Assembly (NCBI GenBank): GCA_025463515.1
Contig: JAODAQ010000016.1
Location: forward strand, 1-64,000
DNA from: Rhodoglobus sp.
GTDB lineage: Bacteria > Actinomycetota > Actinomycetes > Actinomycetales > Microbacteriaceae
Length of the DNA: 64,000 bases
Reading direction: 5' to 3'
The notes beneath the pieces were generated by a model, which was not told where the DNA came from, ran no database searches, and worked only from the letters and a program-made list of their open reading frames with translations. Every line of letters starts with the position of its first letter. The first letter of the stretch is position 1. A program made the translations under genes and the position numbers. Below are positions 26,216 through 34,982 of this stretch, in pieces.

Positions 26216-26784
26216 TGGATGCCGCGGCGCTCGCCACCGCGCCCGTGACGTACGGCGCGGTGGGCGCCAGCCAGGCGCCGGACCTGCTCGCGTTCCCGCC
26301 CGGCGGATTCCGCCCGCTCGAGCGCCGCGCGCGGATCGGCCACGGCGAGGCCCGCTGGCGGTACGCGACGATGCAGGTGCTGAGCTGGGGAGTTAAGCGG
26401 CGGTCCGGATTCCACGTCGATCCGATCGCGGCGGAGGCCGGCTCGCGGAACGAGCGGGTGTTCTCACCGGACGGCTTCGAGCTCGTGCATCCCGGCGACA
26501 CCGCGATGCTGCGGTTCGGGCCGCTGCTGGAGCCAGTGCGCGTGGTGTTCGTGATCGACGAGCCCGACCGGCAGGGCTTCGGCTACGGCACGCTCGAGGG
26601 CCACCCGCTGCGGGGCGAGGAGAGCTTCGTCGTCGAGCACCGGGACGACGACTCGGTGTGGCTCGTGGTGCGCTCGTTCTCCCGGCCGAGCACGCGCCTG
26701 TGGACGATCCTGAGCCCTGCTGTCCGCGTGGCGCAGGAGATCCTCACGCGCCGGTACCTCTCGGCGCTGGCCGGCCGGATCTAG
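26215..26784 (+). CDS. DUF1990 family protein, copy 2
   Basis: The 189-residue paralogue of the preceding gene shares GFRPLERRARIGHGEARWRYATMQVLSWGVKRRSGF, VVFVIDEPDRQGFGYGTLEGHPLRGEESF and VRSFSRPSTRLWTILSPAVRVAQEILTRRYLSAL. It has an insertion of about 20 residues (SRNERVFSPDGFELVHPGD region) relative to copy 1. ATG 26215 overlaps the copy 1 stop (TGATG). Its TAG stop overlaps the stop of the convergent epimerase gene. The pair arose by tandem duplication and has diverged considerably. Confidence 0.87.
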   Translation: MDAAALATAPVTYGAVGASQAPDLLAFPPGGFRPLERRARIGHGEARWRYATMQVLSWGVKRRSGFHVDPIAAEAGSRNERVFSPDGFELVHPGDTAMLRFGPLLEPVRVVFVIDEPDRQGFGYGTLEGHPLRGEESFVVEHRDDDSVWLVVRSFSRPSTRLWTILSPAVRVAQEILTRRYLSALAGRI

Positions 26785-27611
26785 TCGCGCCAGCTGTGCC
26801 GCGGCTCGTAGCCGAGCATCCGGCGCGCCTTGGCGATCGAGAGCATCGTGTCGTGCTCGCCGAGGTCGCCGCGGATCTCGACGCCCGGGAACACCGCCTC
26901 GACCAGCGACGCGTTCGCGCGCGACATGACCGTGTCCGCGGCGGCGATGATGAACGCCTCGAAACCGGGCTTGGCCGTCGCGAGCGCGCGGCTCACCGCC
27001 TGGGCGCCGTCGCGCGCGTCGATGTAGCCCCAGAGGTTCCACTTGCGCCGCAGGGGGTCCGCGTCGAATGACGGGAACTCGGCGTAGTCCTCGGGCGCCA
27101 TCACGTTGGAGAAGCGCAGCGCGGTGATGCTGAGTGCGGCATCCCAGCGCACGAAGGTCTTCGCCATGTCCTCCTCGAGGCGCTTGACCATCGAGTACAC
27201 AGACTCCGGCCGCGTGTCGTATTCCTCGTCGACCGGGATGTACGGCGGCGGGGTGTCGAAGGGCAGGCCAAGCACGGTCTCGCTCGAGGCGTAGACAATG
27301 CGCCGGATGCCCGCCCGCTTGGCCCCCTGGAACACGTTGAACGTGGTGAGCATGTTGTTGCGGAAGGTCTCGGCGTCCGGGACGATGCCGGGCGCGGGGA
27401 TCGCGGCGAGGTGGACTATCGCATCCAGGCCCTCGTGGCGGTCCTGCACGCCGAGCAGGGCGTCGACGGTCTGCCCGTAGTCGCTGAGGTCGACCCTGGT
27501 GCCGCCGGGAGACGCCACACGATCGAGCACCAGGACCTCGTTGCCCTCGTCGCGCAGCGCCTGCACGACGGCGCGGCCGAGCTTGCCGCTTCCTCCCGTG
27601 ACCGCGATCAC
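26781..27611 (-). CDS. NAD(P)-dependent epimerase/dehydratase (extended SDR)
   Basis: The 276-residue product begins with the nucleotide-binding motif VTGGSGKLGRAVVQAL. It has DAIVHLAAIPAP, YASSETVLG and the catalytic YSMVK motif at about residues 145-149. The C-terminal substrate domain contains WGYIDARDGAQAV. It acts on a nucleotide sugar or similar hydroxy compound; the substrate is unknown. The GTG at 27611 overlaps the stop of the upstream HAD gene (GTGA), so both are on one transcript. It converges with DUF1990 copy 2 with a 4-bp overlap. Confidence 0.88.
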   Translation of the reverse strand: MIAVTGGSGKLGRAVVQALRDEGNEVLVLDRVASPGGTRVDLSDYGQTVDALLGVQDRHEGLDAIVHLAAIPAPGIVPDAETFRNNMLTTFNVFQGAKRAGIRRIVYASSETVLGLPFDTPPPYIPVDEEYDTRPESVYSMVKRLEEDMAKTFVRWDAALSITALRFSNVMAPEDYAEFPSFDADPLRRKWNLWGYIDARDGAQAVSRALATAKPGFEAFIIAAADTVMSRANASLVEAVFPGVEIRGDLGEHDTMLSIAKARRMLGYEPRHSWRD

Positions 27612-28345
27612 TCTGCGCTCAGTTCGACATCGGGGTTCTCGCCGAACTCCTCGAGCCCCGGGTCTTCCGAGGCAGGCGTCGCGGCCCGCTCGATGGCCCC
27701 GAGCACAGAGGCGAGGCCGGACTCCAGGTCGTCCACGACGACGAGCGCGCTCGTCGGCAGCAGCTGCTCGGCCGAGTAGATACCGGTCGCGACCGCGATG
27801 AACGGGATGCCCGCCGAGTCGGCCGCGAGCCCGTCGTTGGGGGTGTCGCCGATGATCACGGCGTCGTGGCCGGCGAGTGCCGAGCGCGCGCCCGCCGTGA
27901 GGTGGTGGCGCGTGGGGGACTCGTGGCCGAAGTAGGAGTGCTCCCAGTCGAAGTCCTCGGGGTCGAAGCCCGCGGCGAGCAGCTTGTAGCGGGCCCGGTT
28001 CGGGCCGTTGCCGGTGAGGAGGGCATTGGTCCAGCCGCGCTCGGCGACCGCCGCGACTGCGGCCTCGGCACCCGCGCACGCGTCTCGCACGTGCCCGCGC
28101 TCGTGCTGCTCGCGCGAGAGCACGTCGAGCTGGTACAGCACGTCGCCGAGCCGCCCCTGGTCGAGGCCGTTGACCTCGAGGATGGCCAGCAGCAGCTGCC
28201 CCTCGGTCATGCCGTGCGGGTCCTCCACGGGCTCCGTCGGCCGGACGCCCGTGACCTGCTCGATCGAGTCGAGGTAGAGGGCGCCCGCGCTGGGGGTGTT
28301 GTAGATCAGGGTCCCGTCGATGTCCCACAGGATGTACGTGCTCAT
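27608..28345 (-). CDS. HAD family hydrolase (phosphatase)
   Basis: The 245-residue product has HAD motif I WDIDGTLIYNTPSAG at residues 7-21, an alpha-helical cap, motif II LLTGNGPN and motif IV region VIIGDTPNDGLAADSAGIPFIAVATG. This is a phosphoglycolate-phosphatase-like C1-cap enzyme. The substrate is unknown; coupling with a sugar epimerase gene suggests a sugar phosphate, which is inference. The ATG at 28345 is directly preceded by GGAGGT, too close for a normal Shine-Dalgarno, while CACGAT lies 6 nt upstream. It is divergent from the DDN-like gene. Confidence 0.88.
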   Translation of the reverse strand: MSTYILWDIDGTLIYNTPSAGALYLDSIEQVTGVRPTEPVEDPHGMTEGQLLLAILEVNGLDQGRLGDVLYQLDVLSREQHERGHVRDACAGAEAAVAAVAERGWTNALLTGNGPNRARYKLLAAGFDPEDFDWEHSYFGHESPTRHHLTAGARSALAGHDAVIIGDTPNDGLAADSAGIPFIAVATGIYSAEQLLPTSALVVVDDLESGLASVLGAIERAATPASEDPGLEEFGENPDVELSAE

Positions 28346-28377
28346 ACCTCCATCGTGACAGATGGGAGAATCAACCT

Positions 28378-28848
28378 ATGAATCGCACAGGACGCGCCCT
28401 CACCGCGGCGATCTCCCGCAGCCCCGCGCGCCACCTTCTGAAGCGGTTCGTTCCCCAGACCGACCGCTTCCTCTTCCGCGTGACCGGCGGGCGGTGGAAG
28501 CTCAGTGCTCCCGCGATGCCGTCGCTCATGCTGTTCAGCACGGGAGCGAAGTCCGGTGCGCGGCGCGAGTCGCCCCTCATCTGCTTCCCGCAGCCCGACA
28601 GCACCTGGTTCATCGTCGGGAGCAACTTCGGCCTCGAGACCCACCCGGCCTGGACCTGGAACCTCATTGCGAACCCGGATGCGGAGGTGCACTACCGCCG
28701 CAGGCTCTGGCCGGTGCGCGCGACACTGCTGACGCAGGACGAGGCAGACGAGCTGTGGCCGGCCCTCGAGGCGGAATGGCCGAACTACCGCGACTACGAG
28801 AAGACCGCGAAACGGGACATCCGCGTCTTCCACCTGGTGCCGCGCTAG
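28378..28848 (+). CDS. Nitroreductase family deazaflavin-dependent oxidoreductase (DDN-like)
   Basis: The 156-residue product matches the F420-dependent DDN family: MLFSTGAKSGARRESPLICF, WFIVGSNFGLETHPAWTWNLIANPDAEV and the C-terminal YEKTAKRDIRVFHLVPR. These split-barrel enzymes use coenzyme F420, which is limited largely to actinobacteria, and reduce quinones or nitro compounds. The start is ATG 28378 with GAGAAT 6 nt upstream and no Shine-Dalgarno. The TAG stop overlaps the GTG start of hemW (TAGTG). Confidence 0.9.
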   Translation: MNRTGRALTAAISRSPARHLLKRFVPQTDRFLFRVTGGRWKLSAPAMPSLMLFSTGAKSGARRESPLICFPQPDSTWFIVGSNFGLETHPAWTWNLIANPDAEVHYRRRLWPVRATLLTQDEADELWPALEAEWPNYRDYEKTAKRDIRVFHLVPR

Positions 28849-30074
28849 TGCCCAGCGCACTGCCGATCGCCGATCCCGCCCCGCTCGACGGACTTCTCCC
28901 GCACACCGTCGCCGAGGGTGCCGCGTCGCGCAACTTCGGCGTGTACCTGCACGTGCCGTTCTGCCGGGTGCGCTGCGGCTACTGCGACTTCAACACGTAC
29001 ACGAGCGAGGAGCTGCGCGGGGCGAAGCGCAGCGACTACGCGTCGCAGGCGATCGCCGAGGTCGCTCTCGCCAAGGCCGTCATGGCCGAGGCCGGGATGC
29101 CCGCCCGCCCGGTCTCGACGGTATTCTTCGGCGGCGGAACCCCGACGCTGCTGCCCTCGTCCGACCTCACCGCGATGCTGCACTCGGTCGTGGACACGTG
29201 GGGCCTCGCGCCGGGCGCCGAGGTCACGACCGAGGCGAACCCGGACTCGGTCGACCTCGACTACCTGCTGGCCCTTCGCGAGGCCGGCTTCACGCGGGTG
29301 AGCTTCGGCATGCAGTCCGCGGTGCCGCACGTGCTGGCAACGCTCGAGCGCACCCACGACCCGTCCCGCATCCCGCTCGTCGTCCAGTGGGCGCGCGAAG
29401 CCGGGCTCCAGGTGAGCCTCGACCTCATCTACGGCACGCCGGGGGAGTCGCTCGCCGATTGGGAGGCCTCTCTCGACCAGGCCCTCGCACAGCGCCCCGA
29501 CCACATCTCGGCGTACGCGCTCATCATCGAGGACGGCACGAAGCTCGCCGCCCAGATCCGCCGCGGCGAGGTCGCGATGCCCGACGACGACGTGCAGGCC
29601 GACATGTACGAGCGCGCGGAGCAGAAGCTGCGCGGCGCAGGCTTCGAGTGGTACGAAGTCTCGAACTGGGCGCGCAGCCCCGAGTTCCAGAGCGACCACA
29701 ACCTCGGGTACTGGGTGGGCCACGACTGGTGGGGAGTCGGTCCCGGTGCGCACAGCCATCTCGGCGGCGTGCGCTGGTGGAACGTCAAGCACCCGGCGGC
29801 CTACGCGGACCGGATGGCGGCGGGCCACAGTCCGGCGGCCGGGCGCGAGACGCTCGACGCCGAGACGCGCAGGGTCGAGTCGGTCCTGCTGCGGACGCGG
29901 GTGCGGGAGGGGTTCCCGATCGGCGAGCTCGCGGCATCCGGCCGGACCGCGGTCGCGGGCCTCATCGCCGACGAGCTCGTGGATGCCCGGGCCGCCCTTG
30001 CGGGCCGCATCGAGCTCACCCTGCGCGGGCGGCTGCTTGCCGACGCCGTAGTGCGCCGCCTGCTCGAGGACTGA
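28848..30074 (+). CDS. hemW: HemW, radical SAM coproporphyrinogen III oxidase-like heme chaperone
   Basis: The 408-residue product has the radical SAM cluster motif in HVPFCRVRCGYCDFNTYT (CxxxCxxC near residues 37-44). It also has STVFFGGGTPTLLP, VTTEANPDSVD, VSFGMQSAVPHVLATLERTHDPSR, SLDLIYGTPGES and a C-terminal HemN domain with WWGVGPGAHSHLGGVRWWN. HemW binds and transfers heme and is often misnamed HemN. GTG 28848 overlaps the DDN stop; the frame is open further upstream but that part is shadow. A hairpin follows the stop. Confidence 0.93.
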   Translation: MPSALPIADPAPLDGLLPHTVAEGAASRNFGVYLHVPFCRVRCGYCDFNTYTSEELRGAKRSDYASQAIAEVALAKAVMAEAGMPARPVSTVFFGGGTPTLLPSSDLTAMLHSVVDTWGLAPGAEVTTEANPDSVDLDYLLALREAGFTRVSFGMQSAVPHVLATLERTHDPSRIPLVVQWAREAGLQVSLDLIYGTPGESLADWEASLDQALAQRPDHISAYALIIEDGTKLAAQIRRGEVAMPDDDVQADMYERAEQKLRGAGFEWYEVSNWARSPEFQSDHNLGYWVGHDWWGVGPGAHSHLGGVRWWNVKHPAAYADRMAAGHSPAAGRETLDAETRRVESVLLRTRVREGFPIGELAASGRTAVAGLIADELVDARAALAGRIELTLRGRLLADAVVRRLLED

Positions 30075-30079
30075 ACGAC

Positions 30080-30115
30080 GAACGGCCCCCGGAGCCGGAG
30101 CTCCGAGGGCCGTTC
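30080..30115. terminator. Bidirectional hairpin terminator between hemW and a DUF4870 gene
   Basis: GAACGGCCCCCGGAGC (30080-30095) pairs with GCTCCGAGGGCCGTTC (30100-30115) with one mismatch and a 4-nt loop. It lies between convergent stops. Confidence 0.8.
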
Positions 30116-30126
30116 GCGACGTTCGA

Positions 30127-30522
30127 CTACTTGATGAGGCGCAGGGCGAACGGGTAGCGGTACGAGCCGCCGGCGTTGACCTTCTGGAAGCCCTGGATCG
30201 ACCAGATGAGGGAGATGACCCACACGGCGAGCGGGAGGAGCCAGCTGATGAGGCCCCAGAAACCGAGGGTCACAGCCGTGAGGATCGCGTTGACGATGAA
30301 GACCGCGACCTGGGCGATGGCGACGGTGATCTGGAAGTTCAGCGCCTCCTTGGCCTCGACGTTGGTGACGGCGCCGCGGTCTTTGAAGACCAGCCAGATG
30401 ATGAGGGACGGCAGGAAACCGAGGATGCCACCCAGATGAGCGAACGACGCCCACTGCTTGTCCTCGGCGGGGGTCAGTGGAGCGGCAGCCACCGGGGCGG
30501 GCTGCGGAGTTGCGTCAGTCAT
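30127..30522 (-). CDS. DUF4870 domain membrane protein
   Basis: The 131-residue product has a Pro/Ala-rich N-terminus and then the DUF4870/Tic20-like pattern EDKQWASFAHLGGILGFLPSLIIWLVFKDRGAVTNVEAKEALNFQITVAI, with further helices and a final YRYPFALRLIK. There are about three membrane segments. Function unknown. ATG 30522 has a GAAAGG ribosome-binding sequence 9 nt upstream, one of the clear Shine-Dalgarno starts here. Confidence 0.88.
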   Translation of the reverse strand: MTDATPQPAPVAAAPLTPAEDKQWASFAHLGGILGFLPSLIIWLVFKDRGAVTNVEAKEALNFQITVAIAQVAVFIVNAILTAVTLGFWGLISWLLPLAVWVISLIWSIQGFQKVNAGGSYRYPFALRLIK

Positions 30523-30609
30523 GTGTTCGTTGCCTTTCAGGTGAACGAGGTGTACTGACACAAGGTAGTGCCTTGCAACTCGCGCGTGCAACGGTTTGGT
30601 TACGGTGCG

Positions 30610-31293
30610 TCACAGCCCGGCGACGAGCGACATCGACAGCACGATGCTCGCGAGAATGACCGCCCCGACGACGACTTCGGCGTACCCGATCGCCAGACCG
30701 GCCGTTGCCGTTCCCCAGCCCGCCTCGCCGGTGCGCCGGATGCGGGCGCGGGCGAGGTGCCCGAACACGATACCGAGCACGCCGCCGACGACGCCGAACC
30801 ACAGCGCCAGGGTCGCGAGCGGTGTCGGCTGGTCGTCGTCTTCATCGTCCTTGTCCAGCACCGCGAGCAGTTCACGACGGCGGGCCGCGACCCCGGAGCC
30901 GACGAACGGGATCGACCAGGGGTAGCGCCACGAGCCCGTGCGCCACATCCGGATGCCCGCCCACACTGCCACCACTGCGCCGATCGCCCACGGCACGAGC
31001 AAAATCCAGGCGAGCAGGCCCACGACGGCGAACGCGCCGGCGCTGAAGGCGAGGGAGGAGAAGACGAAATCGGCGACCACGACCGCCACGAGCAGCACGC
31101 CGAGGGTGAGCTGCCAGTTGAGGGCGAGCCGGGCCTCCTCGGCTGTGCGCTCGTCGTGGTCGCGGAGCAGCAGGTACATTGCGGCGGCGGGTGCTACGCC
31201 GAACAGGCCCGCGGCGTGCGCGACGGTACCGAGGATGCGGGCCTCGCTCGTTGCGGACGGAGTCGCCTGGAGCGCGGGATGGGCGAGGGCCAT
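30610..31293 (-). CDS. DUF4870/DUF4190-type membrane protein
   Basis: The 227-residue product looks like a fusion of two membrane modules. The N-terminal half (SEARILGTVAHAAGLFGVAPAAAMYLLLRDHDERTAEEARLALNWQLTLG) follows the DUF4870 pattern. The C-terminal half (LATLALWFGVVGGVLGIVFGHLARARIRRTGEAGWGTATAGLAIGYAEVVVG) follows the DUF4190 pattern. An acidic linker, LDKDDEDDDQP, separates them. Both modules also occur as single proteins in this window (30127 and 22575). ATG 31293 is chosen over the longer frame because TACGGT lies 7 nt upstream. Function unknown. Confidence 0.82.
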   Translation of the reverse strand: MALAHPALQATPSATSEARILGTVAHAAGLFGVAPAAAMYLLLRDHDERTAEEARLALNWQLTLGVLLVAVVVADFVFSSLAFSAGAFAVVGLLAWILLVPWAIGAVVAVWAGIRMWRTGSWRYPWSIPFVGSGVAARRRELLAVLDKDDEDDDQPTPLATLALWFGVVGGVLGIVFGHLARARIRRTGEAGWGTATAGLAIGYAEVVVGAVILASIVLSMSLVAGL

Positions 31294-31349
31294 AGGGCAC
31301 ACCGTACCGGCGCGCGCTCCGCCGGAAGGCGCTGCGGGGCGTGTCACGG

Positions 31350-31381
31350 TACAATTGGCAGTCAGTGTGAATGAGTGCTAA
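31350..31381 (+). promoter_or_regulatory. hrcA promoter with degenerate CIRCE operator
   Basis: TACAAT (31350-31355) is a good -10. It overlaps TTGGCAGTC (31355-31363), N9, GAGTGCTAA (31373-31381), which matches the CIRCE consensus TTAGCACTC-N9-GAGTGCTAA at 16 of 18 positions with exact spacing. HrcA would bind here and repress its own operon. Confidence 0.8.
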
Positions 31382-31403
31382 TCCACGGGAGGCGGGTGTC
31401 GGC

Positions 31404-32426
31404 ATGGTGTCAGAACGCGGCCTCGAAGTGCTCCGGGTGATCGTGCAGGACTACGTGGCGTCCCGCGAGCCCGTCGGCTCCAAGTCGATCGTCGACCGGC
31501 ACTCCTTCGGCGTCTCCGCAGCGACCATCCGCAACGACATGGCGCTCCTCGAGGACGAGGAGCTCATCACCGCTCCGCACACCTCCTCCGGCCGGGTACC
31601 GACCGACAAGGGCTACCGCGTCTTCGTCGACCAGCTCGCCGACCTCCGCCCGTTGAGCTCGGCCCAGCGCCAGGCCATCGAGTCGTTCCTCGGCCACTCC
31701 GCCGACCTCGACGACGTGCTCGCCCGCACCGTTCGGCTGCTCTCGCAGCTCACGCACCAGGTCGCCGTCGTGCAGTACCCCTCTCTCGCCACGTCGCGCG
31801 TGCGGCACATCGAGCTCGTCACGCTCGCGCCGACGCGCCTCATGACCGTGCTCATCACCGACTCCGGTCGCGTCGAACAGCGGCAGTTCGACCTCGCGAC
31901 CCCCATCGACGACGCGCTGGCGGGCGACCTGCGCGCGAAGCTCAACGCGGCGCTGGGCGGCCTCGGCCTCGGAGACGCCGCCGCGCGACTGGGCACCCTC
32001 ACCGACGAGTTCGCGGCCGAGCGCCGCCCCGTGGTCGCGCAGGTCGTGGCATCCCTCTCGGAGCAGGTGCTCGCGGGCCGGCAGGACAAGCTTCTGCTCG
32101 CTGGCACGGCGAACCTCGCCCGCACGGAGGAGGACTTCACGGGGAGTATCTTCCCCGTGCTCGAGGCGATCGAGGAGCAGGTGACCCTCCTGCGCCTGTT
32201 CGGCGAGATGGAGGTCGACCTCGGCGGCGTCTCGGCGCGCATCGGACGGGAGAACGCGACATTCGGGCTCGGGGAGACGTCAGTCGTCTCGAGCGGGTAT
32301 TCGTCGTCGGGGGGAAGCGTGGCGCGACTCGGGGTGTTGGGCCCTACGCGCATGGACTATTCGAACAACATGGCCGCGGTGCGGGCGGTAGCGCGCTACC
32401 TCTCGCGACTGCTCGGTGAGGAATAA
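31404..32426 (+). CDS. hrcA: Heat-inducible transcription repressor HrcA
   Basis: The 340-residue product begins [55 protein letters not shown], the HrcA wHTH, followed by [20 protein letters not shown] and the GAF-like effector domain with [10 protein letters not shown] and [12 protein letters not shown]. It represses heat-shock genes by binding CIRCE and is itself stabilised by GroEL. ATG 31404 has GGAGG about 11 nt upstream and lies 22 bp after the CIRCE element; an in-frame ATG at 31371 lies inside the operator and is less likely. dnaJ follows 7 bp downstream. Confidence 0.95.
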   Translation: MVSERGLEVLRVIVQDYVASREPVGSKSIVDRHSFGVSAATIRNDMALLEDEELITAPHTSSGRVPTDKGYRVFVDQLADLRPLSSAQRQAIESFLGHSADLDDVLARTVRLLSQLTHQVAVVQYPSLATSRVRHIELVTLAPTRLMTVLITDSGRVEQRQFDLATPIDDALAGDLRAKLNAALGGLGLGDAAARLGTLTDEFAAERRPVVAQVVASLSEQVLAGRQDKLLLAGTANLARTEEDFTGSIFPVLEAIEEQVTLLRLFGEMEVDLGGVSARIGRENATFGLGETSVVSSGYSSSGGSVARLGVLGPTRMDYSNNMAAVRAVARYLSRLLGEE

Positions 32427-32433
32427 CTTAGAA

Positions 32434-33534
32434 GTGGCAGATCACTACGAGGCGCTCGGCATCGACCGGAGCGCCACACCCGACGAGATCAAGAAGGCGT
32501 ACCGCAGGCTCGCCCGCGAGCTGCACCCGGACGTGAACCCGAGTGCTGATGCCTCTGAGCGGTTCAAGACGGTGACGCACGCGTACGACGTGCTGAGCGA
32601 TCCGCAGCAGCGCCAGCAGTACGACCTCGGCCCGCAGCCCGGCTTCGGCGGGGGAGCGAACTTCGGCTTCGGCGACATCTTCGAGACGTTCTTCGGCGGC
32701 GGCGGGCGGCAGTCCGGGCCGAGGTCGCGGCGGGAGCGCGGGCAGGACGCGCTCGTGCGTGTCGAGCTCGACCTCGACGAGGTCATCTTCGGCACGAAGC
32801 GCGACCTCGAGGTGAACACTGCCGTGCTGTGCGAGACCTGCCAGGGCTCGTGCTGCGTGCCCGGCACCTCGCCCGTCATGTGCGACATCTGCCAGGGCAC
32901 CGGCCAGATCCAGCGCACGATGCGCAGCCTCCTCGGCAACGTCATGACGTCGAACCCGTGCGGCACGTGCCGCGGCTACGGCACGATCATCCAGAACCCC
33001 TGCGTCACGTGCGCCGGCCAGGGCCGCGTCCGCGCGACCCGCAGCATCCCGGTCGACATCCCCGCGGGCGTCGAGACGGGCCTGCGCCTGCAGATGCCCG
33101 GGCAGGGCGAGGTCGGGCCCGCCGGCGGTCCCAACGGCGACCTGTTCCTCGAGATGAAGGTTCGCCACCACGAGACGTTCAGCCGCAACGGCGACGACCT
33201 GCTCGCCACCATCGAGGTGCAGATGACGGACGCCATCCTCGGGACCAAGACCACCCTCAAGGGCCTCGACGGCGACGTGTCCGTCGAGATCAAGCCCGGC
33301 ACGCAGAGCGCCGAGGTCATCACGGTCAAGGACCGCGGCATCACGCACCTGCGCGGCAGCGGCCGCGGCGACCTCAAGATCGGCGTGCAGGTCATGACCC
33401 CCACGAAGCTCAACGGCAAGGAGCAGGAGCTCATCAAGCAGCTCGCGGGTGCCCGGAAGCAGCAGGAGCCGCACTTCGCGCACTTCCAGCAGGGGCTGTT
33501 CACGAAGCTCCGCGACCGGTTCCTGGGCTTCTAG
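32434..33534 (+). CDS. dnaJ: Chaperone protein DnaJ
   Basis: The 366-residue product has the J domain with HPD motif ([11 protein letters not shown], about residues 25-35), a Gly/Phe-rich linker, four zinc-binding CxxC modules, and the C-terminal substrate-binding domains with [14 protein letters not shown]. The modules are CETC, CDIC, CGTC and CVTC; the first is followed by QGSCC instead of the usual GxGxxxG. It stimulates DnaK ATPase. It is the second gene of the hrcA operon, the DnaJ2-type arrangement in actinobacteria. GTG 32434 is the J-domain start. Confidence 0.95.
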   Translation: MADHYEALGIDRSATPDEIKKAYRRLARELHPDVNPSADASERFKTVTHAYDVLSDPQQRQQYDLGPQPGFGGGANFGFGDIFETFFGGGGRQSGPRSRRERGQDALVRVELDLDEVIFGTKRDLEVNTAVLCETCQGSCCVPGTSPVMCDICQGTGQIQRTMRSLLGNVMTSNPCGTCRGYGTIIQNPCVTCAGQGRVRATRSIPVDIPAGVETGLRLQMPGQGEVGPAGGPNGDLFLEMKVRHHETFSRNGDDLLATIEVQMTDAILGTKTTLKGLDGDVSVEIKPGTQSAEVITVKDRGITHLRGSGRGDLKIGVQVMTPTKLNGKEQELIKQLAGARKQQEPHFAHFQQGLFTKLRDRFLGF

Positions 33535-33838
33535 CAGTCCCGCCACTCCCCCTCGCCCTAGTGGCGCTTCAGGACCTCCTGCGCCCCACCTCTCGACAAC
33601 TCAGGACTTCGCGCCGAAAATCGGCCCCGCGCGGCCTTCAGCGGCCCGGATTCAGACCGGAGTCCTGAATTGCCAACGGGTGCGCGCCCTCGATCATTGG
33701 CGCCAGACCGGCCTCCGCCTCCGCGTTGGCAACTCAGGACCGTGATCGGCTTTCTCGCCGCGGCGGCCGCATCTCGCGCTCCCGAGCGGATCGAGTCCTG
33801 AGTTGCCGAAAGGCAGCGCCGCTCCGGGGTGGCAGAGT
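33535..33838. repeat. Intergenic region with two inverted repeats of family C (GGCAACTCAGGACT-type arms)
   Basis: Four related arms alternate in orientation: ACAACTCAGGACT near 33596-33608, AGTCCTGAATTGCC at 33661-33674, GGCAACTCAGGAC at 33728-33740 and GTCCTGAGTTGCC at 33795-33807. They form two successive hairpin units with loops of about 50 nt. The same arms occur perfectly at 58983-59072. The gap lies between dnaJ and rsmE, so these may separate transcription units. No gene is seen here. Confidence 0.85.
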
Positions 33839-33844
33839 ATGGGG

Positions 33845-34573
33845 GTGGCGCACTTCTACATCTCCGAGGAGCTCGAGACCGCGGCCGTGGGCGACCGGGT
33901 CGCGATCGCCGGCCCCGAGGCGCGCCACGCGGTGACCGTGAGCCGCCTCGCGGTGGGGGAGACGGTCTCGATCGGCAACGGCGCGGGCCTCGTCGTCACG
34001 GGAGCGGTGGTCACCGCTGAGCACACTGAGCTCGCGATCACGGTCGCCTCAGTCGAGGAGGAGCCCCGCCGCACCCCGGCGGTATTCCTCGCCCAGGCCC
34101 TCGCGAAGGGGGATCGCGACGAGCTCGCGGTACAGGCTGCCACCGAGCTCGGCGTCGACGGCGTCATCCCGTGGACCGCCGCGCGCAGCATCTCCCGCTG
34201 GGAGGGCGCGAAGATCGCCAAGGGCCGCGACCGCTGGACGGCCGTGGTGCGCGAGGCGAGCAAGCAGTCGATGCGCTCCTGGATCCCCGACGTGCTCGAC
34301 CTCGTCTCGACCAAGCAGCTCGTCCGCCTCGCCGAGGGCGCCAGGATGCTCGTCCTCGAGCCCACCGCCGAGCTCACGCTCGGCGCGCTCGAGACCGGCG
34401 GCGAAGACCTCATCCTCGTCGTCGGCCCGGAGGGCGGCATCGCCCCGCAGGAGCTCGACGCCCTCGCGGCGGCGGGCGCCTCCATCGTGCGCCTCGGCGA
34501 CGAGGTGCTCCGTACCTCCACCGCGGGGCCTGCGGCGCTCGCCGTGCTCAACGTGAAGCTCGGCCGCTGGTAG
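33845..34573 (+). CDS. rsmE: 16S rRNA (uracil(1498)-N(3))-methyltransferase
   Basis: The product of about 242 residues has an N-terminal PUA-like domain beginning (M)AHFYISEELE and a SPOUT methyltransferase domain with the knot motifs LILVVGPEGGIAPQELDAL and VRLGDEVLRTSTAGPAAL. It methylates U1498 in 16S rRNA near the decoding site. GTG 33845 is preferred over ATG 33839: AHFY is the usual N-terminus, and CAGAGT lies exactly 6 nt upstream, as in other leaderless starts here. The genes before and after belong to the conserved hrcA-era block. Confidence 0.92.
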   Translation: MAHFYISEELETAAVGDRVAIAGPEARHAVTVSRLAVGETVSIGNGAGLVVTGAVVTAEHTELAITVASVEEEPRRTPAVFLAQALAKGDRDELAVQAATELGVDGVIPWTAARSISRWEGAKIAKGRDRWTAVVREASKQSMRSWIPDVLDLVSTKQLVRLAEGARMLVLEPTAELTLGALETGGEDLILVVGPEGGIAPQELDALAAAGASIVRLGDEVLRTSTAGPAALAVLNVKLGRW

Positions 34574-34616
34574 CGAACGGCGACGATCTCGAGAAGCTCG
34601 ATCGCCCCAGCCCGCT

Positions 34617-34628
34617 TAAGCTGTACGC
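34617..34628 (+). promoter_or_regulatory. Candidate -10 (TAAGCT) for leaderless HIT gene
   Basis: TAAGCT at 34617-34622 followed by 6 nt and the ATG at 34629. Confidence 0.55.
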
Positions 34629-34982
34629 ATGACTTCTGCAACCCCGTCGATCTTCACGCGCATCGTCGCGCGCGAGATCCCCGCGGAGATCGTGTTCGAG
34701 AACGAGCGGATCATCGCCTTCAAGGACATCGCGCCGCAGGCTCCCGTGCACGTCCTCGTCGTCCCCAAGACGGAGGCGTACGAGAACGTCGCGCAGCTCG
34801 CCGCGGGCGACCCCGCCCTTCTGGCCGAGGTCGTCGCGGTTGCGCAGCAGCTCGCCTCCGAGCACTCCACCGGCGAGTTCCGCCTCGTCTTCAACAGCGG
34901 CCCCAGCGCGGGCCAGACCGTCTTCCACGTGCACGCGCACGTGCTCAGCGGCCCGATCACGGAAGGCTCCCTTGGCTTCTAG
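34629..34982 (+). CDS. HIT (histidine triad) family nucleotide-binding protein
   Basis: The 117-residue product has IFTRIVAREIPAEIVFENERIIAFKDIAPQAPVHVLVVPK and the triad QTVFHVHAHVLSG near the C-terminus (HxHxHxx). It is an HinT-type purine nucleotide phosphoramidase. It has its own leaderless-type start, although it lies inside the rsmE-phoH block. Its end overlaps the TTG start of the phoH gene by 11 bp. Confidence 0.93.
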   Translation: MTSATPSIFTRIVAREIPAEIVFENERIIAFKDIAPQAPVHVLVVPKTEAYENVAQLAAGDPALLAEVVAVAQQLASEHSTGEFRLVFNSGPSAGQTVFHVHAHVLSGPITEGSLGF

